A stretch of 51,442 nt of DNA from Chloroflexi bacterium OLB14 (GTDB taxonomy: Bacteria > Chloroflexota > Anaerolineae > Anaerolineales > Villigracilaceae): NCBI GenBank assembly GCA_001567105.1, contig LMZR01000029.1:1-51442 (forward strand), written 5' to 3'. A program made the position numbers and the translations under genes. Shown in pieces: positions 44,542 to 51,442 of this stretch (positions within the stretch are counted from its first letter, which is position 1; each line of letters starts with the position of its first letter). Below the pieces are notes generated by a model. That model had not been told where the DNA came from. It searched no databases and saw nothing but the letters and a program-made list of their open reading frames with translations.

Positions 44542-44640
44542 GCCGCCGTCCTCGGCGGCGAGACGCCACCGAGAGCATTAGTTAATTTGGAATCAGGGAG
44601 CTTGCTCCCGAATTACGCCAGCGAGCAGGCTGATTCTATA
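44542..44640. repeat. palindromic repeat cluster after pheT
   Basis: GCCGCCGTCCTCGGCGGC at 44542-44559 is the same core as in the gcdH insertion. A second part around GGGAGCTTGCTCCC and CAGCGAGCAGGCTG follows, echoing the GAGCAAGCTTGCTC units in gcdH. Confidence 0.65.
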
Positions 44641-44649
44641 GTTAGTACC

Positions 44650-44683
44650 AATGGGATGCAAAAAAACTTGCATCCCATTTTTA
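44650..44683 (+). terminator. terminator of the pheST operon
   Basis: A 12-bp perfect stem (44650-44661 with 44668-44679) is followed by a T-rich tract. Confidence 0.85.
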
Positions 44684-44721
44684 TTGGTTTATACTAAAGA
44701 AAATTTTTAAGGAGAAATTAT

Positions 44722-45018
44722 ATGAATAATAAAAATACTGGTTTGATTGCAACAATTGCCGCAGTGGTGTTATGTGGATGCCCTGGCTTATTTGCTGTTT
44801 TTTATGGCGGATTAGCTTCCATTGTTAGCTTTATACCTGGAGCAGACATTAATTTCAATGGCAGTAGCGATCCTATGGTTGCCCTAGGAACTGGGCTTGG
44901 CTCGTGCTGTGCAGGGATTTTGTTTATTGCTATACCAGTTGCGGTTTGGTATTTCACCATGCGTAAGAAACCTGCTGAAATATCTACAAGTAACGACTCA
45001 ACGCCACCTACTGAATAA
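44722..45018 (+). CDS. small membrane protein with two helices
   Basis: A 98-residue protein. Helices at about 8-40 and 52-80 are Gly-rich, with a CGCPG motif in the first and CCAG in the second. The polar tail is Ser/Thr/Pro-rich. AAGGAG precedes the ATG. No family recognised. It stands alone between two terminators. Confidence 0.7.
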   Translation: MNNKNTGLIATIAAVVLCGCPGLFAVFYGGLASIVSFIPGADINFNGSSDPMVALGTGLGSCCAGILFIAIPVAVWYFTMRKKPAEISTSNDSTPPTE

Positions 45019-45024
45019 AATAAA

Positions 45025-45054
45025 AATCCTCCGAGTTTTCTCGGAGGATTTTTT
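45025..45054. terminator. bidirectional terminator
   Basis: An 11-bp perfect stem (45025-45035 with 45040-45050) around TTTT serves the small membrane protein gene and the converging lipoprotein gene. Confidence 0.88.
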
Positions 45055-45055
45055 C

Positions 45056-45691
45056 TTAACCGACAATGATAGTTAAATCTAGTGGGCAAAATTGTTCTTT
45101 ACTTATTACAATTCGCCATGAAGTGGAATATGTACCTACATTGGCTGGTGTTTGCATATTTACTATGAGTTCAATGGTTTCACCTGCAACTACATTTCTT
45201 TCTAAATCATAAATAGGTTGGACGTATAGTTTATCACCGCTGATGTATCTATAGTCTGTATTATCTGAGGGCCAGGTGTGAGTGCCAACGTTTGCGATTG
45301 TCCAACGCACAACAAAGTCAACCGATTTTTGCATCAAACTTCCATTGGGTGGGTCTTGCGCAAGGATCTGACATTCTAAATCTTTGCCTGAACTACCTAC
45401 AGGAATTTGAGTGGGAGGAATTGTGGCTGTTGGTAGTAGAAATACGAAAGTTGGGGAGGGTGTTTCAGTGGGGATTGAGGTTCGGGTGGGTGTAACAGTT
45501 GAGGTCCATGTAGGAGGCGCAAAGGTTTGAGTTTGTGCGGCGGCGGCATTAAACGTCTCCACAATGGCAGTTAATGGGGCATTTGCATCAAATGTTGGCA
45601 AGGGGGAAGATGAGTTTGGTAGAGATGGTACACACGCCAACATTAAAAATAAGATCAGCAGAAGATAGGTTGTTTTTTTATTTTTAGACAT
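45056..45691 (-). CDS. lipoprotein with NBR1-Ig-like domain
   Basis: A 211-residue exported protein. The signal peptide ends in the lipobox LMLAC (Cys at about 20). A Thr/Pro-rich linker (TSTVTPTRTSIPTETPSPT) follows. The last 100 residues form an NBR1-like Ig fold: FVVRWTIANVGTHTWPSDN, then a VAGETIELIVNMQTPANVGT strand pair and STSWRI. Such domains in autophagy receptors bind other proteins; in Chloroflexota they occur as surface modules without known ligand. The next gene upstream is a paralog. Confidence 0.85.
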   Translation of the reverse strand: MSKNKKTTYLLLILFLMLACVPSLPNSSSPLPTFDANAPLTAIVETFNAAAAQTQTFAPPTWTSTVTPTRTSIPTETPSPTFVFLLPTATIPPTQIPVGSSGKDLECQILAQDPPNGSLMQKSVDFVVRWTIANVGTHTWPSDNTDYRYISGDKLYVQPIYDLERNVVAGETIELIVNMQTPANVGTYSTSWRIVISKEQFCPLDLTIIVG

Positions 45692-45722
45692 AGATGCTTA
45701 ATTATAACGATATTTTAAAAAG

Positions 45723-45752
45723 AAAAGGTCACAGAAATTTCTGTGACCTTTT
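45723..45752. terminator. palindromic terminator between the two lipoprotein genes
   Basis: A 30-base perfect palindrome with A and T ends follows the stop of the upstream lipoprotein gene on the minus strand. Confidence 0.8.
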
Positions 45753-45771
45753 GATATAGGTGTTCAGTTTA

Positions 45772-46459
45772 TTATGGATTTACTTTGATAGCTATGAAGG
45801 GCATACAGAAATGATCACCTTTGTTGAGCGACCAAGTCATCACAAAAATTGTACCGCTATCTTTATAAGCAACAACTGGAGCTTCTATTTCAACCACTAT
45901 GCTGATTGTTTGGCCTGGTTTTACTTGTTTGCCAATTAAGAAATCACCAGTTGGGGACATATCGGTGCCGCCCTTATATTCAAAATCCCAATCTGCTTCC
46001 CAAGTGACGGTGCCAGTGTTTTTGATAGTCCAAGTGACATCAAATGAATCACCAGATTTGAAGGTGGTGCCATCGTGTGGTTTTTGTGCCACAACTGCGC
46101 AAGAGTATGCTGAACCAGTAGAGCCACTATTGCCACTACCACCTCCGCCTCCATTTCCGCTTCCGCTATTAGATGATAGAGATGCTGTGTTTGTTGGGAG
46201 TGGTGCGGGGGTATCTGTAACGATATTGATGGGTGCAAGAGTAGGCACAAGTGTAGCTGTAAATGCAGTGGTTGGTGTGGAGAGTGGTGCCTGAGCAGTT
46301 AAAGTTTGATTGACAGATTCTTCGATATTTTTGTTGGCTTGTATTGTTTGCGCAACTGCAGTATTCACTTGTGATTGCACATCTATGGGGGTTTGGCTAG
46401 GCAAACATGCCGAAAGCATAAGCACTATAGTTAATAAGATAATTATATTTTTTTTGCAT
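45772..46459 (-). CDS. second lipoprotein with NBR1-Ig-like domain, frameshifted in its signal peptide
   Basis: About 228 residues after correction. The in-frame coding starts at 46425 with no ATG and only half a signal peptide. The ATG at 46459, with AGGAG before it, joins if the A8 run at 46448-46455 were A7, giving MQKNIIILLTIVLMLSAC, a complete signal peptide and lipobox. After this come an Asn/Gln-rich helical segment, Thr/Pro linkers, a Gly/Ser-rich stretch and the Ig domain (FDVTWTIKNTGTVTWEADWD, then VKPGQTISIVVEIEAP). It is a paralog of the gene at 45056-45691 in architecture. The ligand is unknown. Confidence 0.83.
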
Positions 46460-46600
46460 ACGAATCTCCTTTGGTTAGCAGAGCATCAGAGTGAGGCATT
46501 AGACTTCACCTTACTCTGATGCTGTAATGCTTCTATGTAGTTAAATTATCTCACATTCTGGAAAAATGATTTTATAAAAATCAGGTCAAAACACATAGAC

Positions 46601-47926
46601 TTATTCAGATTCGCCAGAACCAATTCCTAACGGTTTCCATTTGCTAGCATCTTTCAAACGATGTTGTACGCCATGTCGGTCATGTAATTCATCAAAACCT
46701 TCAGGCTTGATGAACATATCATCACCTTCTAACAAACCTGTTAAACCTGATTGACCAGGCTCTGGACGTTTCAAGCCTTTAAATTGCGCCGCGTCAGATG
46801 GGATATAGTCAGTTGGTTCTTCATAGGTAGTGATATAACCTTCATAGTTTCGTAAAATCACTTTATGGTCTGACTGGCTGATTAAGTAATTTGGCATCAC
46901 AGGAATTTTTCCACCACCACCAGGTGCATCAATAATATATTGTGGCACAGCATAACCTGATGTGTGACCGCGTAAGCCTTCCATAATTTCAATGCCTTTA
47001 CCAACAGGTGTACGGAAGTGACCAGCCCCTTCCACTAAATCGCATTGATATAAATAATATGGGCGCACACGAATGCGCACTAAATCATGCACCAGTTGAC
47101 GTTGAATATGCACATTATCATTCACGCCTGCTAACAATACTGATTGATTTCCAAGTGGAATACCTGCTTTAGTTAAACGGTCACAGGCTTCGGCAAGTTC
47201 TTTCGTAATTTCGTTCGAATGATTGACGTGAATATTTATCCATAATGGATGATACTTGGCTAACATATCACATAATTCTTGGGTAACACGCATGGGCATA
47301 AAGACAGGCACACGCGAACCAATGCGAATAATTTCGATATGTGGAATTTCACGCAAGCGAGATAATAATTCTTCTAAAACTTTTGGGGCAAGCACAAGTG
47401 GGTCACCACCAGAGAGTAATACATCACGCACTTGTGGAGTCTTCTTGAGATATTCAATTTGCATCTCAAATTCTTGACGATTAAAAGTTTGTCCAGGGTC
47501 ACCTACAATGCGTGAACGTGTGCAATATCTACAATACGATGCACATTGCGTGGTGACTAACATCAAAACTCGGTCTGGATAACGATGCACCAAACCAGGC
47601 ACAGGTGAATGTTTATCTTCAGCAAGTGAATCTTCCATCATCGAAGTAAACGATTGCAATTCTTCGGCAACTGGAATCACTTGTTTGCGAGTTGGGTCGT
47701 TCGGGTCGTTTGGGTCAATTAATGAAATGAAATAAGGTGTTACATCCACGCGGAATAAGCCTTGTGTTTGTAATGCTTTTCTTTCACTATCGGTTAAGGG
47801 TAAAACTTTTTCAATATCTTCAACGCTATTCATGCGGTGACTTAACTGCCAACGCCAATCGTTCCACTTTTCATCGGGAATATCTTTATAAATTTCAGCA
47901 CGTTTTGAAACAAACGGGGTATTCAT
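46601..47926 (-). CDS. kamA: lysine 2,3-aminomutase family radical-SAM enzyme
   Basis: About 441 residues. The radical-SAM cluster motif is CASYCRYCTRSR (Cys-x3-Cys-x2-Cys). DVLLSGGDPL and RIGSRVPVFMPMR follow, and GGGGKIPVMPNYL carries the Lys that holds pyridoxal phosphate. These features match lysine 2,3-aminomutase, which makes beta-lysine; related enzymes act on glutamate, so substrate should be tested. The ATG at 47926 is chosen because GGAGG lies seven bases before it. It diverges from the agmatinase-like gene. Confidence 0.9.
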   Translation of the reverse strand: MNTPFVSKRAEIYKDIPDEKWNDWRWQLSHRMNSVEDIEKVLPLTDSERKALQTQGLFRVDVTPYFISLIDPNDPNDPTRKQVIPVAEELQSFTSMMEDSLAEDKHSPVPGLVHRYPDRVLMLVTTQCASYCRYCTRSRIVGDPGQTFNRQEFEMQIEYLKKTPQVRDVLLSGGDPLVLAPKVLEELLSRLREIPHIEIIRIGSRVPVFMPMRVTQELCDMLAKYHPLWINIHVNHSNEITKELAEACDRLTKAGIPLGNQSVLLAGVNDNVHIQRQLVHDLVRIRVRPYYLYQCDLVEGAGHFRTPVGKGIEIMEGLRGHTSGYAVPQYIIDAPGGGGKIPVMPNYLISQSDHKVILRNYEGYITTYEEPTDYIPSDAAQFKGLKRPEPGQSGLTGLLEGDDMFIKPEGFDELHDRHGVQHRLKDASKWKPLGIGSGESE

Positions 47927-48124
47927 GGGTTCCTCCAATTCTTAAACTATCAGATAGGCAAAAGCCTGAGGTTCAAAAACCAAGCACAAAGTCAAGCATG
48001 AAGCGGAGGGTCGTGGTCGGGTCGAAAAAATCCTGCAAAGTTCACAATCATAAAAACATTGTAAAAGCAAACGAAAGGTGGGTCAATGATAGTTTTAATA
48101 TTACAATATTAAAAAGGAGTTCAC

Positions 48125-49018
48125 ATGGCACTTGAAGGCACTCATAAAATGTGGGGCGATTTGCACCGCCCAGACCTCACGCCCGAGCAAACTGATTTCA
48201 GTATTATCGGCATTCCGTTTGATGGCTTGGCTTCGGCGCGCAAAGGTGCGGCGAATGCGCCTGAACGAATTCGATTTTGGTCACATCATGTGACTTCGTT
48301 TAGTGAAGATCGGACTCGCTTGAAGGATTTAACTGTCTGCGATTTGGGTGATATAAAAATCACGCTTCCCGAATCTGACTTCGAGTTGGTTCGCGATAGG
48401 GTAGCGACTTTACCCAACATGCCGATTCTGATAGGTGGTGACCATTCGGTTACGATTCCGATTTTGCAAGGTCAGCGATTAAGATATAAAAATCAAAGGC
48501 TTGGCGTGTTATGGATTGATGCTCATCCAGATTTGTGTGATTTTTTTGATGGCTCAAAACTTTCTCATGCTAATACCATGAGGCGTGCTTTAGAGTTTGG
48601 CATTGAACCACATGATGTGTGCATGGTGGGGCTACGTTCGTGGGAGGATCAAGAAATTGATTTAATTGAAAACGCTGGCATTCATGTTTACACTGCGGCA
48701 GATGTTGCTGAACGTGGTATGAAAAATGTGGCTGATAGCGTCTATAACATACTCAATGATTGTGACGCTGTGCATATATCATTAGACATTGATTGTTTAG
48801 ACCCTGCCTATGCGCCTGGAACTGGCATACCAGAATTTGGCGGTTTAACATCACGCGATGTTTTGACGTTAATCAAAGGCACGCAAGGTTTATCTTTAGT
48901 GGGTTTGGATGTGGTTGAAATTGCTCCAGCACTTGACCCTTCTGAAGCAACCGTGTTTGCTGGTTTGAAAATTATTATGGAATATATGGCTGTGATTGCC
49001 AGAATGAAACAAGGATAA
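48125..49018 (+). CDS. speB: agmatinase-like ureohydrolase
   Basis: A 297-residue Mn2+ enzyme. Metal motifs GGDHSVTIPIL, WIDAHPDLCDFFDGSKLSHA and SLDIDCLDPAYAPGTG are intact, and VVEIAPALDPSEAT closes the site. Agmatinase, which splits agmatine to putrescine and urea, is the best guess; guanidinobutyrase or related substrates are possible. AAAAGGAG precedes the ATG. Polyamine and lysine-derived metabolism are suggested by the divergent kamA gene. Confidence 0.85.
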   Translation: MALEGTHKMWGDLHRPDLTPEQTDFSIIGIPFDGLASARKGAANAPERIRFWSHHVTSFSEDRTRLKDLTVCDLGDIKITLPESDFELVRDRVATLPNMPILIGGDHSVTIPILQGQRLRYKNQRLGVLWIDAHPDLCDFFDGSKLSHANTMRRALEFGIEPHDVCMVGLRSWEDQEIDLIENAGIHVYTAADVAERGMKNVADSVYNILNDCDAVHISLDIDCLDPAYAPGTGIPEFGGLTSRDVLTLIKGTQGLSLVGLDVVEIAPALDPSEATVFAGLKIIMEYMAVIARMKQG

Positions 49019-49066
49019 ATGTATCGTCATTGTGAGGAGTGGCAATGATGAGATAAGAGGAAAAAA

Positions 49067-49366
49067 ATGACAATAAATTTAGATACACTTGAAATCACTA
49101 ACAACACATCTGAAAATCGTTTTGAGGTTTGGGTTAATAACTTAGGCTCAAAATTAGATTACATTGAAAGCAAAGATACTTTGACGATTACGCATGTTGG
49201 CGTTCATCCTGATTTGCGCGGCTCTGGTATAGCGGGCAAATTGACTCAACATGCTTTTGATTATGCCAAATCAAAATCTCTGCGTGTAATTCCGATGTGT
49301 TCGTATGCTGCGGCGTGGATTCAAAGGCATGAGGAATATAAAGAGTTAGTTAAACACAAATCCTAA
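49067..49366 (+). CDS. YjdJ-type GNAT acetyltransferase-like protein
   Basis: A 99-residue minimal GNAT fold. VHPDLRGSGIAGKLTQHAF is the acetyl-CoA pyrophosphate loop (RGxGxA), and VIPMCSYAAAWIQRHEEYKE is the typical end of the short GCN5-related group. The substrate is unknown. AGAGGAAAA precedes the ATG. It may be cotranscribed with the agmatinase-like gene 50 bases upstream. Confidence 0.87.
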   Translation: MTINLDTLEITNNTSENRFEVWVNNLGSKLDYIESKDTLTITHVGVHPDLRGSGIAGKLTQHAFDYAKSKSLRVIPMCSYAAAWIQRHEEYKELVKHKS

Positions 49367-49463
49367 GAAACTGTTTAATACAGTGGAATCAAACCTTTTT
49401 AGCCACGAATTTCGCGGATTTACACGGATTTTTCCTTTTCAAATCTGGGGCGCGAGACTGGAA

Positions 49464-49498
49464 AATAAAAACGTATCTGTTTAGGATACGTTTTTATT
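49464..49498. terminator. hairpin terminator, second copy
   Basis: A 14-bp perfect stem (49464-49477 with 49485-49498). It lies beyond the partial tRNA copy. Confidence 0.75.
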
Positions 49499-49558
49499 GT
49501 GGCGGGAAGGGCGGGATTCGAATATCATCTCCTCAATGGAGGCGCGTGACTGGAAAAT

Positions 49559-49586
49559 AAAACATGCCCATTTCTGAGCATGTTTT
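49559..49586 (-). terminator. terminator of tRNA-Ser(GCT)
   Basis: A 9-bp stem (49559-49567 with 49578-49586) directly follows the CCA end of the tRNA on the minus strand and is followed by a T-rich tract. Confidence 0.75.
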
Positions 49587-49587
49587 G

Positions 49588-49677
49588 TGGCGGGAAGGGC
49601 GGGATTCGAACCCGCGACTGGTTTTACCCAGCACTCACTTAGCAGGCGAGCCCATTCAGCCACTCTGGCACCTTCCC
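49588..49677 (-). tRNA. tRNA-Ser (anticodon GCT)
   Basis: A 90-base class II tRNA with long variable arm. The acceptor stem is GGGAAGG with CCTTCCC, discriminator G and encoded CCA. The anticodon loop CTGCTAA gives GCT, reading AGC and AGT. The T arm is GCGGGTTCGAATCCCGC. A second serine tRNA follows 28 bases upstream in the same direction. Confidence 0.95.
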
Positions 49678-49705
49678 AAGTTTTGAGTTGTTAACTTACA
49701 ACCAG

Positions 49706-49790
49706 CGGAGGAAGTGGGATTCGAACCCACGTTGGTGTGACCCAAACATGTTTTCAAGACATGCGCCTTAAGCCACTCGGCCATCCCTCC
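49706..49790 (-). tRNA. tRNA-Ser (anticodon TGA)
   Basis: An 85-base class II tRNA. The acceptor pairs GGAGGGA with TTCCTCC; discriminator G; CCA is not encoded. The anticodon loop CTTGAAA gives TGA, reading TCA and, with wobble, other TCN codons. The T arm is GTGGGTTCGAATCCCAC. Confidence 0.95.
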
Positions 49791-49870
49791 AATAATCAAA
49801 TTGCGAAGGCGATTTTACCATAAGAAAGGCGAGTTATAGGTTGCAGGTCACAAGTCAACTAGCAAACCAG

Positions 49871-51052
49871 TCAACTAAATAACTGCAAGTTCCTACCCAC
49901 ACTTTGAAATGCTTCAAGCCCTTTATCCAAATCATCTTTGGAGTGTGAAGCAGAAATCATCACGCGGATTCTGGCTTTGCCTTGTGCCACAGTGGGGAAT
50001 CCGATAGCCATAGCAAACACACCTGCTTCAAATAATTCTTTACTAAATTGTTGAGCAAGTTTTGCCTCACCTAGCATCACTGGTGTAATGGGCGTTTCAC
50101 TAACTCCTGTATTGAATCCTAAATTCTTCATTTCGGCTTTGAAGTATTTTGCATTTTGCCAAAGTTTATCTACCAATTGCGTTGAATCTTCTAGCAAATC
50201 AATAGCGGCTAAACATGCGGCTGTATCAGGAATTGTCATAGCAGATGAAAATAAAAATGGTCGTCCACGCTGACGCAACCATTCGATGATGATAGATTTT
50301 CCAGCAATCATTCCACCCACAACACCAAATGCTTTTGAGAATGTACCAACTTCAACATCCACTTTGCCATGTAAACCGAAATGATCCACAATACCACGCC
50401 CGCCTTTACCTAAAACACCTTCACCGTGAGCATCATCTACCATTAATAAGATGTCATATTTTTTTGCAACTTCATAAATTTCTGGCAATGGGGCAACATC
50501 ACCATCCATGCTAAAGACTCCGTCAGTGATAATTAACGCACGGCGATATTGACTCAAATTATTTTTTATTTGTTCTTCCAACGATTTCACATCGTTATGT
50601 TCATAAGCAATAATTTTCGCACCCGATAATCTACATCCATCAATAATCGAAGCGTGATTTAACTTATCAGAAAAAATTACATCTTCTTTACCAACCAAAG
50701 CAGGCACAACGGCTAAGTTCGCAGTAAATCCACTTTGAAATGTAATCGCAGATTCAACGCCCTTAAATTTTGCGATTCGTTTTTCCAATTCAACGTGCAA
50801 CGTAGTCGTACCTGCAATCGAGCGCACAGCCGCAGGTCCAATACCCAACTCGCCAGTCGCATTTTTTGAAGCGGAAATTAAATCAGGATGATTCGCCAAT
50901 CCCAAATAATTATTCGAGCAAAAATTCAAAACTTTTTTTCCATCCACAACTAACCACGCGCCTTGTGGCGAACCAATCGTGCGGATGTTGTTATACAAAC
51001 CTTGCGATTTCAAATTTTCAATTTCTTGTTCAATCCAATTTGTTTTAGACAT
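49871..51052 (-). CDS. kbl: glycine C-acetyltransferase (2-amino-3-ketobutyrate CoA ligase)
   Basis: About 393 residues, a pyridoxal-phosphate enzyme of the alpha-oxoamine synthase family. [35 protein letters not shown] and [12 protein letters not shown] (with the PLP Lys) occur in order, and the C-terminal [19 protein letters not shown] is complete. Kbl completes threonine breakdown to glycine and acetyl-CoA. Close relatives make AON or serine palmitoyl products, so the substrate is likely but not certain. No tdh is in the window. The start at 51052 has GGAG before it and overlaps the end of the preceding gene by eight bases. Confidence 0.9.
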   Translation of the reverse strand: MSKTNWIEQEIENLKSQGLYNNIRTIGSPQGAWLVVDGKKVLNFCSNNYLGLANHPDLISASKNATGELGIGPAAVRSIAGTTTLHVELEKRIAKFKGVESAITFQSGFTANLAVVPALVGKEDVIFSDKLNHASIIDGCRLSGAKIIAYEHNDVKSLEEQIKNNLSQYRRALIITDGVFSMDGDVAPLPEIYEVAKKYDILLMVDDAHGEGVLGKGGRGIVDHFGLHGKVDVEVGTFSKAFGVVGGMIAGKSIIIEWLRQRGRPFLFSSAMTIPDTAACLAAIDLLEDSTQLVDKLWQNAKYFKAEMKNLGFNTGVSETPITPVMLGEAKLAQQFSKELFEAGVFAMAIGFPTVAQGKARIRVMISASHSKDDLDKGLEAFQSVGRNLQLFS

Positions 51053-51442
51053 CTTCATCTCCTTCAATGAATAAACCTAACTCTGCAAAAATTTCTAGCA
51101 CTTTTTGTTTAGCACCATTTTTGATGATGACCGCAGTGGGACTTAACATTTCACCCAAATATTTTCCTGCTTTCGACTTACGCGCCTCTTCCATGACCTC
51201 AGGCTTGCTGACTCTCAATACAGCCAGATTCTCAATCCGCGCTTCGCTACCATTTGCATTCCAATTCTTTAATGCTTTGACTAATACAGGTGGTACATTT
51301 CCATTTGTATATTTAACCAACAAGTTTAATAATTGTTCTGCTTTCAATCCTTGTTCATTCGCACGCTTCAATGACTTTGCACTGATGGAGTATTTATATT
51401 CATCTGCGTTGGTCGAGTAGCCCGAAGTGTTTTTTGCTGAGC
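51045..51442 (-). CDS. C-terminal part of a helicase-associated domain protein, cut by the window edge
   Basis: The frame is open from the window edge with no stop; at least 131 residues are visible. [20 protein letters not shown] and [20 protein letters not shown] look like the winged-helix end of XPB/Ssl2-like helicase-associated domains, and [20 protein letters not shown] follows, ending in the acidic FIEGDEDV. The first visible residues ([17 protein letters not shown]) are encoded by a stretch containing CGTTGGTCGAGTAG, the same as in an intergenic repeat at 28526-28539. It overlaps the kbl start, so the two are coupled. The family call is moderate. Confidence 0.6.
   Translation of the reverse strand, partial: SAKNTSGYSTNADEYKYSISAKSLKRANEQGLKAEQLLNLLVKYTNGNVPPVLVKALKNWNANGSEARIENLAVLRVSKPEVMEEARKSKAGKYLGEMLSPTAVIIKNGAKQKVLEIFAELGLFIEGDEDV

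Larger units (their letters stand above)
49451..49610. repeat. two direct repeats holding the tRNA-Ser 3' end and a terminator
   Basis: Units at about 49451-49522 and 49543-49610 both begin CGCG(A/T)GACTGGAAAATAAAA, hold a hairpin and end with the same 24 bases (49499-49522 and 49587-49610), the tRNA 3' end in the minus sense. The inner hairpins differ in sequence. Confidence 0.8.

Noticed and set aside
46482..46523. Inverted repeat AGCATCAGAGT...ACTCTGATGCT upstream of the lipoprotein gene
   Set aside because: No T-run on either side, so a terminator is not supported, and no promoter elements align with it. It could be an operator, but nothing points to a binder.

Overview
The window reads as bacterial chromosome from an AT-rich member of the Chloroflexota, most likely class Anaerolineae. 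This is inferred from gene content: Thr/Pro-rich linkers joining lamin-tail and NBR1-Ig-like domains, a transmembrane Ser/Thr kinase with an outer beta-propeller, SpoVS, a T-box leader, and a complete succinate dehydrogenase that implies respiration. No phage, insertion sequence or CRISPR array was seen.

Layout. 1-16.6 kb: mostly minus-strand housekeeping genes, namely glutaryl-CoA dehydrogenase, glutamate dehydrogenase, enoyl-CoA hydratase, pyrD, pyrE, a UbiA prenyltransferase, uppS, pyrF, a large lamin-tail surface protein and spoVS, plus a plus-strand kinase pair. 16.58-17.18 kb: a gene-free stretch with seven DnaA-box-like sites and a DnaA-trio element, the best candidate here for a chromosomal origin (oriC). 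Gene strand supports it: about 14 of 17 genes to the left point left and about 28 of 40 to the right point right. 17.2-27.2 kb: a HigBA toxin-antitoxin pair, a CAD-like dihydroorotase, isocitrate dehydrogenase with a lysine-rich tail, sdhCDAB and PhzF. 27.3-39.9 kb: small accessory genes, including TfoX-N, a sulfurtransferase, a small-molecule kinase, an ArsR module, an ABC exporter, a diguanylate cyclase, DUF3592 paralogs, an AraC regulator, an HD hydrolase and a GT-C-like membrane protein. 39.9-44.7 kb: T-box (specifier TTC), pheS, a four-helix-bundle gene and pheT. 44.7-51.4 kb: two NBR1-Ig lipoproteins, kamA, an agmatinase-like gene, a GNAT protein, two tRNA-Ser genes, kbl and the end of a helicase-associated protein.

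Two themes run through the window. First, at least nine genes, including pheS and uppS that should be essential, are broken by single-base length differences at short homopolymers, and one base restores the family sequence each time. This looks like residual long-read error rather than biology, and anyone translating the window naively will truncate these proteins. Second, several families of short inverted or dispersed repeats fill intergenic gaps, and some copies lie in frame inside coding genes (gcdH, pheT, the ABC exporter, the helicase-associated gene), so they have become translated peptide insertions.

Metabolically, glutamate dehydrogenase, isocitrate dehydrogenase and succinate dehydrogenase feed and run the TCA cycle. 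GcdH, enoyl-CoA hydratase, KamA, Kbl and the agmatinase-like enzyme point to amino-acid breakdown. PyrC, PyrD, PyrE and PyrF cover most of UMP synthesis.
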